Counted from the stretch's first letter, positions 10,869 through 21,155 are shown. The stretch: DNA of 64,000 bases from Prosthecobacter debontii (GCF_900167535.1 NZ_FUYE01000001.1:557458-621457), one strand, 5' to 3'. Made by a program: numbers and translations. The notes: a model not told the origin generated them from the letters alone.

Positions 10869-12170
10869 ATGCGGCGTTTTATTCTTTCGGTTTTGCTCGG
10901 CATCGGGGTGGTTCAGGCGGAGGTCAACTCCGAGGCCTTTCCTCAGGCACCCAACATCAAGGGCCTTCAGGTGCAGATGGTGGCAGATGCGTTGGAACTC
11001 GGTATCCACCATGCCGGTATCAATGTAAACTTGAGCGCACTATTGGATCTCGAGCAGAAGCCCGGGCATTCCGTGTGCACGGTGGAGGGACATCGATTTG
11101 CATTCAATGACGAGTATCTGGCGTCGCTGGATCGGCAAATCCAACCGCTGTCCGAGCGTGGCGTTATCGTTTATTTGATCCTGATCGCCTATCCATCTCA
11201 AGAAGCAGCGCGGGATACCATCGTGATCCATCCCTCCGCCAGGGCAGATCACAAGTATAGCGTGGGAGCTTTCAATAGCGTGACGCCGATGGGGCGTGCC
11301 TATCTACGTGCGGTGATCGAGCTGCTGGCAGAGCGATGGTCTGGAGCTCATCCAGAAAAGGGACGTGTGTGGGGCTGGATTGTCGGCAATGAAGTCAATT
11401 CTCATTGGCTCTGGTATAACCTGGGGGCGATGCCCTTGGAGCAGGCGGCGAGTCATTACGAGACCGCCTTCCGCATCATTCATCAGGCCGTACGGAGTGC
11501 TTCTCAGCAGGCGCGTTTGTATGTGTCCTTCGATCATCATTGGGCTCAGGCCATGGCAGGCATCAGTGTCCAGGAGGCCACCGCGGGCCGAAATTATCTG
11601 GATACCTTCGCACGGTTGGTTCGGGAGCGTGGCGACTTGGATTGGCATGTGGCTTGGCATCCTTATCCAGAGGATCTGGGAAACCCGCGTGCTTGGGCGG
11701 ACCAGACGGTTACCACCACCAATGACAGTCCTAAAGTCACCTTCAAGAACCTGGAAGTGTTGCCTCGGCATTTGGCTCGGCCTGAGCTGCTCTATGAAGG
11801 CAAACCAAGACGCATCATTCTCTCCGAGCAGGGGTTTCATACCCTCGCTATCCCTGAGGGGGAAAAGCTCCAAGCGGCTGCCTACGCCTATGCTTGGGAG
11901 AAGTGCCGTCTTCTGCCCACCGTGGACGCCTTCATCTATCACCGCCATGTGGATCATTCTCAGGAAGGCGGTTTGCGTCTGGGCTTGTGGCGTAACGTGC
12001 CGGGCAGCATTGCTGATCCCGAGGGGAAGAAACTCCTGTGGAATCTGTTTCAAAAAGCGGGCACCGACCCATGGCGCGTCGCAGCGGATGCTTGCCTCCC
12101 CATCACCGGGCTCCAAGCTTGGCCTCAGGCCGCTCCGTCAACCGATCATCCCTCGGAACCGGAGAGATGA
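10869..12170 (+). CDS. Exported DUF5722-like protein with glycosidase-type (GH clan A-like) fold
   Basis: 433 residues with a short signal peptide (MRRFILSVLLGIGVVQA). An ATG is used here; the frame could open two codons earlier at a TTG, but the ATG gives a clean signal peptide. The body looks like a TIM barrel: WGWIVGNEVN places Glu175 where clan-A glycosidases carry the acid/base at the end of strand 4, and ILSEQGF places Glu320 where the nucleophile sits on strand 7. HVAWHPYPEDL lies between them. The overall resemblance is to DUF5722 proteins of Verrucomicrobia and Bacteroidetes, whose substrate I do not know. It is probably a periplasmic or secreted carbohydrate-active enzyme. The function is inferred from these motifs only. 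Confidence 0.75.
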   Translation: MRRFILSVLLGIGVVQAEVNSEAFPQAPNIKGLQVQMVADALELGIHHAGINVNLSALLDLEQKPGHSVCTVEGHRFAFNDEYLASLDRQIQPLSERGVIVYLILIAYPSQEAARDTIVIHPSARADHKYSVGAFNSVTPMGRAYLRAVIELLAERWSGAHPEKGRVWGWIVGNEVNSHWLWYNLGAMPLEQAASHYETAFRIIHQAVRSASQQARLYVSFDHHWAQAMAGISVQEATAGRNYLDTFARLVRERGDLDWHVAWHPYPEDLGNPRAWADQTVTTTNDSPKVTFKNLEVLPRHLARPELLYEGKPRRIILSEQGFHTLAIPEGEKLQAAAYAYAWEKCRLLPTVDAFIYHRHVDHSQEGGLRLGLWRNVPGSIADPEGKKLLWNLFQKAGTDPWRVAADACLPITGLQAWPQAAPSTDHPSEPER

Positions 12171-12212
12171 TCTCCTCTTGCGTGAATCGCCGGTCTCCGC
12201 CACCATCGCGCC

Positions 12213-13019
12213 ATGTTGAAACTCGGATTGATCGGCTGCGGTAAAATGGGCGGCGCGCTCCTGCGCGGTGTGGAAAAGGCTTTGGGCCAAGCGGAACTCT
12301 CAGTGGCGCTCAGTGACGTGGTGCCTGCCGCTGTGGATGCTCTGCGCCAATCCCTGGCCTGCACCGCTACGACCGGCACACCGGCGGAGGTGGCGGCAGC
12401 CTCAGACATCATCCTGCTGGCCGTGAAGCCTGGGGATATGAAGACCCTCTGCGAGAGCTTAGCCACCGTCTCTGGCAGCCGTCTCTACATCAGCATCGCC
12501 GCAGGTATTTCGTTGGCGAATTTGGAAGCTTGGTTGGGGGGTACACAGCGGGTCATCCGCTGCATGCCGAACACTCCCGCTCTGGTGGCGACGGGTGCGG
12601 CGGCTTTCGCGCGAGGGGCCCTAGCCACACCGGCGGATGCTGAGCAGGCGGTGAAGATCCTTGGCAGTGTCGGCACGGCGGATGAGGTCTCCGAGAAGCT
12701 ACTGGATGCGGTGACCGGCCTCAGCGGCAGCGGACCAGCTTATGTTTATACCGTCATTGAGGCCCTCGCCGATGGAGGCGTCCTGATGGGGCTACCCCGA
12801 GCGGCGGCGTTACGCCTCGCAGCACAGACTGTCGCGGGTGCAGCTCAGATGGTGATGGAAACTGGCAAGCATCCCGGTGTATTACGGGATGAAGTCACCA
12901 GTCCAGGGGGCACCACGATTGCAGGGCTGGAGCAGTTGGAGGCCCATGGTCTCCGCCATGCCCTGATGCAAGCCGTGCGTAAAGCCACCGAGCGCAGCAA
13001 GGAACTGGGTGCTAACTGA
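12213..13019 (+). CDS. proC: Pyrroline-5-carboxylate reductase
   Basis: 268 residues, the normal ProC length. The enzyme reduces 1-pyrroline-5-carboxylate to L-proline with NAD(P)H in the cytoplasm, the last step of proline synthesis. The N-terminal Rossmann motif GLIGCGKMGGALLRG is followed by the family block VIRCMPNTPALVATGA, then GLSGSGPAYVY and the C-terminal signature DEVTSPGGTTIAGLEQLE. It starts 42 bases after the DUF5722-like gene and ends 13 bases from the convergent sensor kinase gene. No other proline genes are adjacent. Confidence 0.97.
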   Translation: MLKLGLIGCGKMGGALLRGVEKALGQAELSVALSDVVPAAVDALRQSLACTATTGTPAEVAAASDIILLAVKPGDMKTLCESLATVSGSRLYISIAAGISLANLEAWLGGTQRVIRCMPNTPALVATGAAAFARGALATPADAEQAVKILGSVGTADEVSEKLLDAVTGLSGSGPAYVYTVIEALADGGVLMGLPRAAALRLAAQTVAGAAQMVMETGKHPGVLRDEVTSPGGTTIAGLEQLEAHGLRHALMQAVRKATERSKELGAN

Positions 13020-13032
13020 GATCGGGAATGGT

Positions 13033-16000
13033 TTAGGCCTTCTCATGCAGGAGGCGCTGGACTTCCTGCAGAAGTTGCGCGGCGGTGTAGGGCTTGCGCA
13101 GGAGTACGGCCTCATCCGATAGCACGGATTGGCGGCGGAAGGTCTCTGCGGAATAACCGCTGGTGTAGATGACCTTGACTTCAGGTTTTTGAAGCATCAA
13201 TTGTTGGGCTAGTTGATGGCCGGTCATGCCGCCGGGCATCACCATGTCGGTGAGTACGAGATCCACATTCGCGCGGATCTTGGGCCAGAGCGCCAGGGCT
13301 TCCGGGCCGTTGATGGCCTCGTGCACTTGGTAGCCATGGCTGGTGAGCACATGTTTCACGATGTTTCGCACCGTGGCTTCATCCTCCACGACCAGGATCG
13401 TGGCCGTGCTGCATGGTGTGGTGGGCTTAGGTGGAGCGGGCTCTTCTGGGGCGGTGGGTTGCACAGGTGTGGCCAGTAAAGGGAAGAAAACGCAGAATGT
13501 CGAGCCTGCACCTTCTTGACTGTCCACGGTGACCCAGCCGTGATGCTGCTGGACGATGCCGAACACGGTGGCCAGGCCGATGCCGGTGCCCTGGCCCACT
13601 TCCTTGGTGGTGAAGAAGGGCTCAAAGATGCGCTCCAGGTGCTCCTCGGAGATGCCGATGCCGGTATCCCGCACCTCTAGGCAGACATAGGTGCCAGGCT
13701 CGGCGCCGACGGGGGCTTGCGGTGGGGTTTGCTTCAGCGGGAGCAGCCGGGTGGTGAGGGTGAGCGTGCCGCCTTTCGGCATGGCATCCCGGGCATTGAC
13801 GGCGAGGTTCAGCACCACTTGCTCCATCATGCTGGCATCGGCATGCACCACGGGCGGCACGGGGCTGAGGCGCAGATTCACCTGGATGTGCTCCCCAATC
13901 AGGCGCTGGATCATCCGGTTCATATCCGAGACGACCTGATTAAGATTGAGTGAGACTCGGTTGACGGGCTGCTGGCGGCTGAAGGTGAGCAGTTGGCTGG
14001 TCATACTGCCGGCGCGGTTGGCGGCGTCCAGGATCTCATTGAAGGCCCGGTTGATCATTTCCGGCGTCATCTTCATGATCTTGGGCAGGGAGGCATTGCC
14101 CTGAATGACGGTTAACAAATTATTGAAATCATGTGCCACGCCTCCGGCGAGTTGGCCGATGGCTTCCATTTTCTGGGACTGGCGGAGCTGGTCCTCCATG
14201 TGTTTTTGCTCAGTGACGTCATCGCAAAAGATCGAAACGCCCGTGACCTCGCCGCCGTGGCGGATGGGGTTGAAGGAGGCTTGATAGACCCGGGCTTTTC
14301 CGCGCACTTCTTGGTCGAAGGTGGCCTTGAAGCGCTCGCCTTTCAGGGCTCGCTCATAGTGAGGGCGCCATTGGCTGAGGTGGCTCTCGGGCTCCACCTC
14401 CTCCACACGCAGCCCGGTCTGGGCCTTTTTACCGCCCAGGGTGAGGATGTGATCTTGATAGCGGGTATTGAAGGCGAGGTAGCGCAGGCGGGAGTCGAGG
14501 GACCAGATGGCACCGGAGCTATTTTCGAGCAGGGCCAGCAGATTGGATTCTGAAACGCGGCGGGCATCCTCGGCGCGTTTGCGGTCTGTGATGTCGTAGC
14601 CTTCCACCATGAGGTAGTGCAGCTTAGCGTCCTCCGTGCGCACGCCGCGCATGGAGAAGTCGATCACATGGGCGGCACCGGTGCGATCCAGGTGCGCGGT
14701 TTCAAAGCGCACGCAGTCCTGCCCCTGCTGGATCTGCTGCACGGCGCGGCGGAGTTTTTCCTGCTCGGTGGTGGAGTGAGCCCACCAGGCGGTCTCCCAA
14801 AACCATTTTCCCAGCACAGCTTGGCGCTCCACGCCGGCAAAGGAGAGGGAGGTGCTGTTGGATTCGAGGATGCGGCCTTCAGCATCCAGCAGTCCCTGGA
14901 GGAGAAAGGTGTTGTCGAGGATGGAGGACAGCTTGTGCTGGCTTTCTTTCACCTCCCGGGTGCGCAGTTCCACTTCATGGCGAAGCTGCACCGTCCAGAG
15001 GGTGGAGAGTCCGACGATCACCCCCAGCACAACTAGGCCCCACAGCAGGGGGCGCAAGTCAGGCGCGAAGACGGAGGAGAACATGAAGCCATCCAGGTTC
15101 GCCACCTTTTTGACAATGCCGGTCTCCACGAAGGCGTGAGCGATGCGCTCCCACCGGCCTGCGTTCATGTGGCCGAGCTCCACGAGATCGGCCTGGATGA
15201 GCGGCACCATTTCCCGGGCTTCCGTGGTGAGGTGTTCGCGGGTGATGCCGCGCTCTTTCACGCCCGGCATGATCAGGATGCGTTCCACCATTTCCTCAGG
15301 ATTGGCCATGGCATACTCCCAGCCTTTCATGGAGGCCTGGACAAAGGCGCGCACCAGAGCCGGGTCACGCCTCACCAGCGCCTCCGTGGTGAAAAGGGTG
15401 TCTCCATAGAAATCCACGCCGTAGTCACTGAAGCGGATGCTGGAAGGCTCATGCCCTAGGAGGCGTAGCTGGGTCGGCTCCACGGTGCTGTAGGCGGAGA
15501 TGGCATCCACCTTGCCTTCGATGAGATCCCGGTTGTTCCAGGTGTGAGGTAAAAAATTGATGCGCCCGCCGGGGAGCCCCTCCCGCATGATCATGGAGCG
15601 CACCTCCGCCTCCCCTTGATCGGTGGAGACCATGACGCGCTTGCCCACCAGGTCGGAGGGCTTGGTGATGCCCTTGGAGGCTAAGCTGAGGAGGATGTAG
15701 GGCGAGTGCTGAAAAATGGCCGCACAGACCACCACCGGCTTCCCCTGAAGGCGGGCCAGCAGCACATCACAATCCGTCACGCCAAAGTCTGCCTCTCCCG
15801 CGAGCACGGAGGAGAGAGAACGACGGCTGGGGTTTCCCTCCCTCAGCTGCACATCCAGCCCCGCCTGCTGGTAGTAGCCCTGGCTCTCTGCGGCGTAGTA
15901 ACCGGCGAATTGAAACTGGTTATGCCATTTGAGCTGGATGGTGACCTTCTTGAGATTCGCTGATTCCGCTTCGGCTGCCGGGGTCACCGCTCCCATCCCC

Positions 16001-16065
16001 ACCAGCGTGCAGAGGGCCGTCCAGCGCAAGATGCACTCAGCGGCAGAGCGGATTTCATGAATCAT
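13033..16065 (-). CDS. Hybrid sensor histidine kinase with NMT1/THI5-like periplasmic sensor domain
   Basis: About 1,010 residues. Order: signal segment; NMT1/THI5-like substrate-binding domain (about 40-260; [19 protein letters not shown] is typical); one membrane helix near 325-345 ([18 protein letters not shown]); two PAS regions (about 370-500 and 510-625); HisKA with the phospho-acceptor in [17 protein letters not shown]; HATPase with [19 protein letters not shown] and [13 protein letters not shown]; and a C-terminal receiver with Asp in LVLTDMVMP and Lys in LLRKPY. NMT1/THI5 domains elsewhere bind pyrimidine or thiamine precursors or similar small molecules for ABC import; here the domain is fused to a kinase and probably acts as an external sensor. 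The chosen ATG is four codons inside a TTG-initiated frame. No partner regulator gene is adjacent. Confidence 0.93.
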   Translation of the reverse strand: MIHEIRSAAECILRWTALCTLVGMGAVTPAAEAESANLKKVTIQLKWHNQFQFAGYYAAESQGYYQQAGLDVQLREGNPSRRSLSSVLAGEADFGVTDCDVLLARLQGKPVVVCAAIFQHSPYILLSLASKGITKPSDLVGKRVMVSTDQGEAEVRSMIMREGLPGGRINFLPHTWNNRDLIEGKVDAISAYSTVEPTQLRLLGHEPSSIRFSDYGVDFYGDTLFTTEALVRRDPALVRAFVQASMKGWEYAMANPEEMVERILIMPGVKERGITREHLTTEAREMVPLIQADLVELGHMNAGRWERIAHAFVETGIVKKVANLDGFMFSSVFAPDLRPLLWGLVVLGVIVGLSTLWTVQLRHEVELRTREVKESQHKLSSILDNTFLLQGLLDAEGRILESNSTSLSFAGVERQAVLGKWFWETAWWAHSTTEQEKLRRAVQQIQQGQDCVRFETAHLDRTGAAHVIDFSMRGVRTEDAKLHYLMVEGYDITDRKRAEDARRVSESNLLALLENSSGAIWSLDSRLRYLAFNTRYQDHILTLGGKKAQTGLRVEEVEPESHLSQWRPHYERALKGERFKATFDQEVRGKARVYQASFNPIRHGGEVTGVSIFCDDVTEQKHMEDQLRQSQKMEAIGQLAGGVAHDFNNLLTVIQGNASLPKIMKMTPEMINRAFNEILDAANRAGSMTSQLLTFSRQQPVNRVSLNLNQVVSDMNRMIQRLIGEHIQVNLRLSPVPPVVHADASMMEQVVLNLAVNARDAMPKGGTLTLTTRLLPLKQTPPQAPVGAEPGTYVCLEVRDTGIGISEEHLERIFEPFFTTKEVGQGTGIGLATVFGIVQQHHGWVTVDSQEGAGSTFCVFFPLLATPVQPTAPEEPAPPKPTTPCSTATILVVEDEATVRNIVKHVLTSHGYQVHEAINGPEALALWPKIRANVDLVLTDMVMPGGMTGHQLAQQLMLQKPEVKVIYTSGYSAETFRRQSVLSDEAVLLRKPYTAAQLLQEVQRLLHEKA

Positions 16066-16146
16066 GATTATTTCCAATCACAATAAAGGAGCGGCGGCGT
16101 TCGGCAAATATCGAATCTGCATTCTGCATGCAACTCTCTGCTTCCT

Positions 16147-17874
16147 TCAGTCCACCTGAGCGGTGCGCACGGCATCCAGGGTGAGTTGCCACTGCTCCTC
16201 CCCACGCCAGAAGTTCCGCTGCACCCGCATGGCTACATCCCAGGGCGGCTTCGGCAGATTCTTCAGCGGCGCATTGAACCAGCGGGCCTCCATGCTGGCG
16301 CCATCCTGACTCAGCATCACGCGCAGATGTTTCTCTTTCATCAAGCGGCCCGGCAGACGCGGCATCACCCGGCGGCAGAGCAGCAGCGGCTCGTGATTGC
16401 GTTGGCCGAAGGGTTCCATCAGCTTGTAGTTGCGCAGGAACTCCAGGGAGAGATCCCGCAGACGCACCTCCACATCGATCTCCAGCACGGGCGTCAGAGC
16501 CTCGGTGCTGAGAGCGAGGCGGGCGGCTTCGGAAAAGCGCTCGCGGAAGACTTCCAGCTTGTCCTCATGCACGGAGACTCCGGCGGCCATGGCATGCCCA
16601 CCCCCGCGCACGATGTGCTCGCGGCAAAATTCGATCGCCTCCACCAATGAGAAACCGGGGATGCTGCGGCCACTGCCCTTGCCCATACCGTTTTCATCGA
16701 AGGAAAACAGAATCGTGGGGCGATGCACGAGGCGGGAAATGCGGGAGGCGACGATGCCGACTACGCCCGGGTGCCATTTGCGCGAACCCAGCACCACAGC
16801 GGGGATATTGGCGAGGTCCCCCATGGCCAGGAGTTGCTGCTCCGCCTCGGTAAACACGTCCATTTCCACCGCTTGGCGGTCGCGGTTGTGGCTTTCCAGC
16901 AGGGCGGCGTATTCCGAGGCCACCAGCGGATCTTCCGCCAAGATGAGCTGGAGGGCGGTGGAGGCGGTATCGAGGCGACCAGCGGCATTCAGGCGCGGCC
17001 CCAAGCGGAAGCCCACATGATGCGTCTGGATGAAGCCATCCACACCGGCGGTTTCCTTCAGCGCCCGCAGGCCGATCCGCTCCGTCTGCGCCAGGGCCTC
17101 CAGACCACGACGCACCAGCAGTCGGTTTTCATCCACCAGCGGCACGAGATCGGCCACGGTGCCGAGGGCGACGAGGTCCAGCGCTTCCTTGAGATCGAAG
17201 TCGATGCGGCGGGTCTTCAGCAGCGCGTGCGCCACCTTAAAGACCAGCCCGGCGGTGCAGAAATAGTGGTAATCCTCGCCCAGCTTCGGATTCACCAGCG
17301 CCACACAAGGCGGGCGGCCAAAGGGCGAGAGCTCATGGTGATCCACGATCACGCAATCCACCCCCTGCTCCTGGAGCCAGGTCAGTTCCTTGATCGAGGT
17401 GGTGCCGCAGTCCAGGGCGATGAGCAGATCCGGCTTACCAAACTCCTCAAACAGACGTGCGAAGCCGTCCATGCTCAGGCCATACCCCTCATCCATACGG
17501 GAGGGCAGGAAGAGATGCGTCTGCAAGCCATAGGCTTTCAGAGTCAGGTGCATCAGTGCCATGGAGGTGACGCCATCCACATCGTAGTCCCCGTAGAGGG
17601 CCACGCGCTGCTTACCATCCACGGCTTTCAGGATACGCTCGACGGCCACCTTCATCTCCGGCAGCACCGTGGGATCTCCCAGGCTGGCCAACTTCGGCAC
17701 CAGGAAATCCCGCACCTGCTCGGTGGTCTTGATATCGCGCTGAGTCAGCAGGGTGGTCAGTAACAGAGGCAGCCCTGTATCCGCCGCCAATTCCGCCGCT
17801 CCCTCGGGCACAGGCTTCAGCAGCCAGCGCGGAGGCAGGGTATTGGGTAGAGGGATTTCAGAGGCGAGGGCCAT
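16147..17874 (-). CDS. recJ: Single-stranded-DNA-specific exonuclease RecJ
   Basis: 575 residues, the standard RecJ length. RecJ degrades single-stranded DNA 5' to 3' in recombination and mismatch or base-excision repair. DHH-superfamily motifs are present: LYGDYDVDGVTSMALM, LIALDCGTTS, VIVDHHEL and VALGTVADLVPL, followed by the DHHA1 motif GGGHAMAAGVSV and the C-terminal OB-like part. The gene starts at ATG 17874, 70 bases from the divergent DUF3592 gene. Confidence 0.97.
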   Translation of the reverse strand: MALASEIPLPNTLPPRWLLKPVPEGAAELAADTGLPLLLTTLLTQRDIKTTEQVRDFLVPKLASLGDPTVLPEMKVAVERILKAVDGKQRVALYGDYDVDGVTSMALMHLTLKAYGLQTHLFLPSRMDEGYGLSMDGFARLFEEFGKPDLLIALDCGTTSIKELTWLQEQGVDCVIVDHHELSPFGRPPCVALVNPKLGEDYHYFCTAGLVFKVAHALLKTRRIDFDLKEALDLVALGTVADLVPLVDENRLLVRRGLEALAQTERIGLRALKETAGVDGFIQTHHVGFRLGPRLNAAGRLDTASTALQLILAEDPLVASEYAALLESHNRDRQAVEMDVFTEAEQQLLAMGDLANIPAVVLGSRKWHPGVVGIVASRISRLVHRPTILFSFDENGMGKGSGRSIPGFSLVEAIEFCREHIVRGGGHAMAAGVSVHEDKLEVFRERFSEAARLALSTEALTPVLEIDVEVRLRDLSLEFLRNYKLMEPFGQRNHEPLLLCRRVMPRLPGRLMKEKHLRVMLSQDGASMEARWFNAPLKNLPKPPWDVAMRVQRNFWRGEEQWQLTLDAVRTAQVD

Positions 17875-17944
17875 TATGTGACAAAGTGCAACTTCCTTGT
17901 ATGCAGCACGTGCATGGGCTAGTCAAAGCATCCCTCCCCCTTTC

Positions 17945-18442
17945 ATGTCTTCTTCCACAGATTCTTCTCTCTCGGGCCGCCTCTGGCTGGCTGGTATGGG
18001 CTTCTTCTTAGCGCTGGCGGGCCTGCTCTTTACCTGGGTGCTATGGACCGCCTGGCAGCGTGCGGAGGAGACCCGCAGCTGGGTGGCCACCCCATGCCGC
18101 ATCATCTCCGCTCAGGTGGTGAGTGAGCGCCCAACACCCCATTCCAATCCGGCTTTCAAGGCGGAGGTGCGCTACACCTTCACTTATGAGGGGGAAACCC
18201 GCACTGGCTCTCACATCAAACGCGTGGACTCCGCCAGCCAGCATGAGGAAAACGCCCGCAAGAAGCTGGAGAGCTACCCGATCGGCCTGGATACGACCTG
18301 CTATGTCAACCCCGCCCAGCCGGCGCAGACCGTGCTGAAGCACGACACCCGCGCTGCCCTCTATTCCATCTGGTTTCCTCTCCTCTTCGTCTTCGGCGGC
18401 CTCGGCATGGCCTGGAATGCGGTGAGGGGGCAGCGGAGGTGA
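17945..18442 (+). CDS. DUF3592 membrane protein
   Basis: 165 residues from the ATG at 17945; an upstream extension in the same frame lacks family character. One membrane helix lies near the N-terminus (LWLAGMGFFLALAGLLFTWVLW) and another at the C-terminus (ALYSIWFPLLFVFGGLGMAW). Between them is an extracytoplasmic beta domain containing WVATPCRIISAQV, VRYTFTYEGETRTGSHI and TTCYVNPAQPAQTVL, the usual DUF3592 pattern. Function is unknown; members are small membrane proteins with no assigned reaction. It is transcribed away from recJ. Confidence 0.85.
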   Translation: MSSSTDSSLSGRLWLAGMGFFLALAGLLFTWVLWTAWQRAEETRSWVATPCRIISAQVVSERPTPHSNPAFKAEVRYTFTYEGETRTGSHIKRVDSASQHEENARKKLESYPIGLDTTCYVNPAQPAQTVLKHDTRAALYSIWFPLLFVFGGLGMAWNAVRGQRR

Positions 18443-18456
18443 AGTGGAGCATTTCA

Positions 18457-18650
18457 CGGAGCGTCCAGGAATGCGGTGGCAAGCGCTCAAGCGCGACACC
18501 GCTCCTGGGGATAGCCGCTTCCATCAAACTATCGTTTAGCTCAGCCACTGCCTTTCCTAGCGACTCAACAACACGGCCTCGTCTCGAGCGGTGTCGTCGA
18601 GGCAAGGGTTGCCCCTTGTCTCTCTGCCATCGCACTCCGGGACGCTCCGC
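18457..18650. repeat. 194-bp intergenic inverted-repeat element
   Basis: The outer arms (18457-18481 and 18626-18650) are 25 bases long and match as inverted copies with three mismatches. An inner pair, 18494-18504 and 18586-18596, is a perfect 11-bp inverted repeat containing CGACACCGCTC. The element fills most of the 246-base gap between the convergent DUF3592 and fmt genes. It has no coding capacity and no T-tract, so it looks like a small non-autonomous palindromic element and not a terminator. Confidence 0.7.
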
Positions 18651-18688
18651 GACAGCAATCGCGCCTCGCCCGTTTTCATCTGTTCAGT

Positions 18689-19636
18689 TCACCCCAGCAC
18701 CGTCCCCACCTCCAGCGGCTTGCCGCGCAGGAAATCGCCCGCAGGGAGCTTCTTGCCGCCTTCGGCCTGCACTTCATCCAGGGCCAGGAGTCCTGAGCCG
18801 GTGGCGATGATGAGGCCGGTTTTGGGATCGCTGTTCACGATCGTGCCAGGAGCCGGGCAGGTTTCAGCTTCGGGGATGACATGGGCGCGATGCACCTTCA
18901 GCGGGGCGGGTTTCTCACCGCTGCCAGGCAGCAGGGTGAAGGTGCCCGGCCAGGGATTGTAGGCCCGGATAAGGCGCTCCAGTTCCACGGCACTGCGGGT
19001 CCAGTCCAAGCGACCGTCTTCACGCTTCAGCTTGCCACAGTGCGTGGCGTAGTCGTTCTCCTGAGGTTTACGCGGAGCTGGGCCGGAGGCGATGAGGTCC
19101 AGCGCTTCCTCCAGGCTGGCGGGAGCGGCCAGGGCCAGTTTGTCATGCAGGGTTCCGCCGGTGTCGCTGGGCTCGATGGTGACACGGTCCATCAGCAGGA
19201 TGTCACCGGTGTCCAGCCCCTCATCCATGTGCATGATGGTGACGCCCGTTTCGGCATCGCCTTCACGGATCGTCGCCTGGATGGGCGACGCACCGCGATA
19301 TTTGGGCAAAAGGGAGGCGTGAATGTTCAGGCAGGCGAGCTTGGGCACGTCCAGCACGGAGCGCGGCAGGATCTGACCATAGGCCACCACCACGGCCACG
19401 TCGGCATCATAGGCTTTCAGTTCCTCCACGGCATGGCGGATCTTTTCCGGCTGGAGCACGGGGATGCCTGCGGCCTGCGCCCGCACTTTCACCTGCGGAG
19501 GCGTGAGCACCAGCTTGCGACCGGCGGGTTTATCCGGCTGGGTGACCACGGCCACGACCTTGTGCTTCGGGGTATAGAGAAGCCACTCCAGCGAGGGCAG
19601 GCCGATGTCCCCGGTTCCAATGAAAAGGATGCGCAT
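18689..19636 (-). CDS. fmt: Methionyl-tRNA formyltransferase
   Basis: 315 residues, normal for Fmt. It transfers a formyl group from 10-formyl-tetrahydrofolate to initiator Met-tRNA. Motifs: MRILFIGTGDIGLPSLEWLL at the start, TQPDKPAGRK, the formyl-transfer motif NIHASLLPKYRGASPIQ, MDEGLDTGDIL, and the C-terminal OB-like domain beginning near AYNPWPGTFTLLPG. It lies 27 bases downstream of the adenylate kinase gene on the same strand and is probably co-transcribed with it. Confidence 0.97.
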   Translation of the reverse strand: MRILFIGTGDIGLPSLEWLLYTPKHKVVAVVTQPDKPAGRKLVLTPPQVKVRAQAAGIPVLQPEKIRHAVEELKAYDADVAVVVAYGQILPRSVLDVPKLACLNIHASLLPKYRGASPIQATIREGDAETGVTIMHMDEGLDTGDILLMDRVTIEPSDTGGTLHDKLALAAPASLEEALDLIASGPAPRKPQENDYATHCGKLKREDGRLDWTRSAVELERLIRAYNPWPGTFTLLPGSGEKPAPLKVHRAHVIPEAETCPAPGTIVNSDPKTGLIIATGSGLLALDEVQAEGGKKLPAGDFLRGKPLEVGTVLG

Positions 19637-19663
19637 GAAATCAGATCAGGTTCCCAGGAAGGC

Positions 19664-20293
19664 TCAGATTTTCATCTGTTCGATGTCTCTCCAGGCTTGC
19701 AAGGTCATGACCCCGGCCAGGATATCGTAGAGCACCTTGGCAGGCGGTTGGCTGGCATCAATCTCGACAATGCGATCCCCGCTGTAGTAGTCCAGGATCG
19801 GCTTCGTCTCAGCCTCATAGGTGGCGAAACGGTGCTGAATGACCTTCTCGTTGGCGTCATCGAAGCGGTTGTCCTTCAGGGCACGCTTGCGCAGACGGCG
19901 GGCCAGTTCCGTGCGGTCGGGGCAGGAGAGGTGAAACACTTTCAGCACCTCGATATCCTCCTCCATGAATCGAGCCTGATCCACATTGCGCGGGATGCCA
20001 TCCAGAACCAGGAAATCGATCTCCGGTTTGAATTGATGGGAGTCCACGCGCTGCTTGATGTTCGCGCGCCAGAGCTGCACCGTCACGTCATCGGGGACGA
20101 GCTCGCCACGGCTCGAGTATTCCACAAACTTCTGCCCCAGCGGCGTGCGGGTATCCAGAGAACGGAAAACGTCGCCACAAGCCAAATGATGAAAGCGTGG
20201 AATAGAGCCGAGCACCTTGCCCTGAGTGCCCTTGCCGCTGCCAGGAGCGCCAAGAATGAGGAGGGTGCGGAAACGAGGTTGAGATTCAGCCAT
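19664..20293 (-). CDS. adk: Adenylate kinase (nucleoside monophosphate kinase)
   Basis: 209 residues. The P-loop GAPGSGKGTQGKVL is followed by the NMP-binding region (HLACGDVFRSLDTRTPLG), the conserved DGIPRN (usually DGFPR), and RRLRKRALKDNRFDDANE at the short LID. The long zinc-type LID is absent, so this is a short-form enzyme. It catalyses AMP + ATP to 2 ADP; strict specificity for AMP is inferred from the family. It is the promoter-proximal gene of a likely adk-fmt unit. Confidence 0.88.
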   Translation of the reverse strand: MAESQPRFRTLLILGAPGSGKGTQGKVLGSIPRFHHLACGDVFRSLDTRTPLGQKFVEYSSRGELVPDDVTVQLWRANIKQRVDSHQFKPEIDFLVLDGIPRNVDQARFMEEDIEVLKVFHLSCPDRTELARRLRKRALKDNRFDDANEKVIQHRFATYEAETKPILDYYSGDRIVEIDASQPPAKVLYDILAGVMTLQAWRDIEQMKI

Positions 20294-20447
20294 GGTAAAG
20301 GGTGGAATACGCTCAATAGCACGCCGAGGTTGCTGTCACAAGGCAGGCTTGCGGCGAGTTTTAAGCCAAATGTCATCGGTTCAGCTCGGACATTTCCTTC
20401 AGGCATCTCGCCCGCTCTTTAGAAAAAGTCCCTTGCAGGCGGGTGCG

Positions 20448-21155
20448 TCACTCCGCCAGATCAATGCCAAACAGGGCCGAGAGATCGGTGCCTTGCAGTT
20501 CCCCTGCGCCGGAGTTTGGACTCAAGGTTTCTGCAGAGGCAGCCCCCGCAGCGGGCAGGAGGTCTGCCTGATTCACCCCGCGCAGCGTGAATAGCAGATC
20601 GGGCTGCGTATCCAGCAACACCGCCACGCCGTAGAGCACGGCGGCCGAGTGCTTGCAGAGATCCGCATGATCCGGGCAGGAGCAGTCGAAACGGATCTCC
20701 TTCGGCTGAGGGAAAAGTCCGGTCTCAGGCTCAGTCAGGATTTTCAACAGCCCGTCCCCGAGATTGCCGGTGAGCAGGTCTAACAAAGAGTTCACCTGTC
20801 CCTGAGCGGCCTGCACCAGCTCCTGCCAGTGCGCGGCATCCAGCGGGCGGATGTGAATGAGCGTATCCTCGAGATGCTCCCCCGCCACCACCGCGCTGAG
20901 CGTGCCGGGCTCGATGACGAGGTCCAGCACTTGCCCGTTGCGGAGGTAACTCCGCCCCGCAGGCAAGCGAGCTTCATAGTGGGAGTAACGCTCCAGATGG
21001 CGGCACCAGGCTTGGGCCCAAAAGGTCTGGCAGAGTTTCTTGCTGCCTTTCGGCGCGGCTAAGGGCGTGAGGCTCTCCCCGCGCGCGCGTCGTTTGGCGA
21101 TCTCTCGCTGCACGCGCTCCTGATTTTCTTCACGCTCTTCCCGGTTCCATGACAT
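20448..21155 (-). CDS. SWIM zinc-finger domain protein
   Basis: 235 residues. The C-terminal half carries a SWIM zinc finger with the CxC...CxH pattern in FDCSCPDHADLCKHSAAVLY. The N-terminal half has features of bacterial SWIM proteins that accompany SNF2-type helicases (TFWAQAWCRHLERYSHYEARL, AGRSYLRNGQVLDL). SWIM domains bind DNA or protein. No SNF2 helicase is adjacent here, so this copy stands alone. The start is the ATG at 21155. Confidence 0.85.
   Translation of the reverse strand: MSWNREEREENQERVQREIAKRRARGESLTPLAAPKGSKKLCQTFWAQAWCRHLERYSHYEARLPAGRSYLRNGQVLDLVIEPGTLSAVVAGEHLEDTLIHIRPLDAAHWQELVQAAQGQVNSLLDLLTGNLGDGLLKILTEPETGLFPQPKEIRFDCSCPDHADLCKHSAAVLYGVAVLLDTQPDLLFTLRGVNQADLLPAAGAASAETLSPNSGAGELQGTDLSALFGIDLAE

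Noticed and set aside
18881..20422. A 513-residue open frame antisense to fmt and adk
   Set aside because: Both opposite-strand genes are clear family members; the antisense product has no recognisable motif.
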